A DNA stretch of 5,635 bases, taken from positions 12,716 through 18,350 of the forward strand of contig NVSP01000025.1 in assembly GCA_002732755.1 (NCBI GenBank), written 5' to 3'. A model generated the notes under the pieces. It was not told the DNA's origin. It was given only the letters and a program-made list of their open reading frames with translations, and ran no database searches. Of this stretch, positions 5,435-5,635 are shown piece by piece. Each line of letters opens with the position of its first letter. Position 1 is the stretch's first letter. Origin of the DNA: Phycisphaera sp. (GTDB taxonomy: Bacteria > Planctomycetota > Phycisphaerae > Phycisphaerales > UBA1924). A program made the translations under genes and the position numbers.

Positions 5435-5635
5435 GTGGACCAGACAACGAGCGATTTATCCGATAGTTCAAACGACTTTGGCGCGCCCGGCAAAATTATC
5501 GCCGTCGCGGTCAACAACACCAACACCTCGATCGCCTTGGTCGAAAAACTCGCGGTGACGCGGGCAACATCGATCCCAAGCGACCAGCCGGACCAGATCG
5601 CCAAGGCCGCGGCTGGGCTGCTCGATGGTGATCCA
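5435..5635 (+). CDS. coaX: Probable type III pantothenate kinase, N-terminal fragment cut by the window edge
   Basis: A plus-strand frame opens at GTG 5435 and runs uninterrupted for 67 codons to the window edge. From about codon 16 its third positions are strongly G/C-rich, as expected for a real gene here. After a polar 18-residue lead, KIIAVAVNNTNTSIALVEKL (20-39) looks like the first strand and phosphate loop of an ASKHA-fold kinase: a hydrophobic strand, then NNTNT at 27-31. Type III pantothenate kinases, which phosphorylate pantothenate in the first step of coenzyme A synthesis, open with a similar DVGNT motif. The next segment, RATSIPSDQPDQIAKAAAGL, fits the strand-loop-helix that follows in that family. 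The canonical Asp and Gly of the motif are here Ala and Asn. Most of the protein, including its pantothenate site, is outside the window. Another ASKHA protein is possible. The coding call is firmer than the function. Confidence 0.55.
   Translation, partial: MDQTTSDLSDSSNDFGAPGKIIAVAVNNTNTSIALVEKLAVTRATSIPSDQPDQIAKAAAGLLDGDP

Overview
The window looks like a GC-rich chromosomal segment from a planctomycete, most likely near Phycisphaerae. This rests on recognising protein styles, not on a database search: a STAS protein with an LSSAALG phosphosite, a very long secretin with a helical-repeat N-terminus, and an acidic protein of unknown function that resembles planctomycete conserved hypotheticals. 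I see no mobile element, CRISPR array, tRNA or rRNA.

Layout, left to right. A short minus-strand gene for a STAS-domain anti-sigma-factor antagonist (46-405) sits at the left edge. A 156-base gap (406-561) separates it from the secretin gene and holds a textbook Rho-independent terminator (507-543) pointing the same way. The secretin gene (562-4080, minus, 1172 aa) dominates the window. Its start was moved inward to an ATG that has a good Shine-Dalgarno sequence and opens a clear signal peptide. A 261-base gap (4081-4341) holds a candidate extended -10 promoter and a GC-rich hairpin. Next comes a minus-strand gene for an acidic protein of unknown function (4342-5346, 334 aa). A short divergent intergenic region (5347-5434) follows. 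At the right edge is the 5' end of a plus-strand gene (5435 to the edge) that looks like a type III pantothenate kinase.

Two start corrections matter. The longest reading of the unknown gene would run to a TTG at 5604 and beyond, but that extension overlaps the divergent kinase-like gene. An AGGAGG five bases before a GTG at 5346 gives a much better start. The secretin likewise should start at the ATG ending at 4080, not at a TTG further upstream.

The genes do not form an obvious pathway. The secretin would make an outer-membrane pore with a large periplasmic vestibule, but no other secretion or pilus gene is present, so it is an orphan here. The STAS protein would act in cytoplasmic partner-switching regulation and appears to be transcribed separately. 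The kinase-like gene belongs to coenzyme A synthesis if the assignment holds. The most interesting items are the oversized secretin with its acidic linker, the non-canonical nucleotide-binding motif in the kinase-like fragment, and the conserved-looking gene of unknown function.
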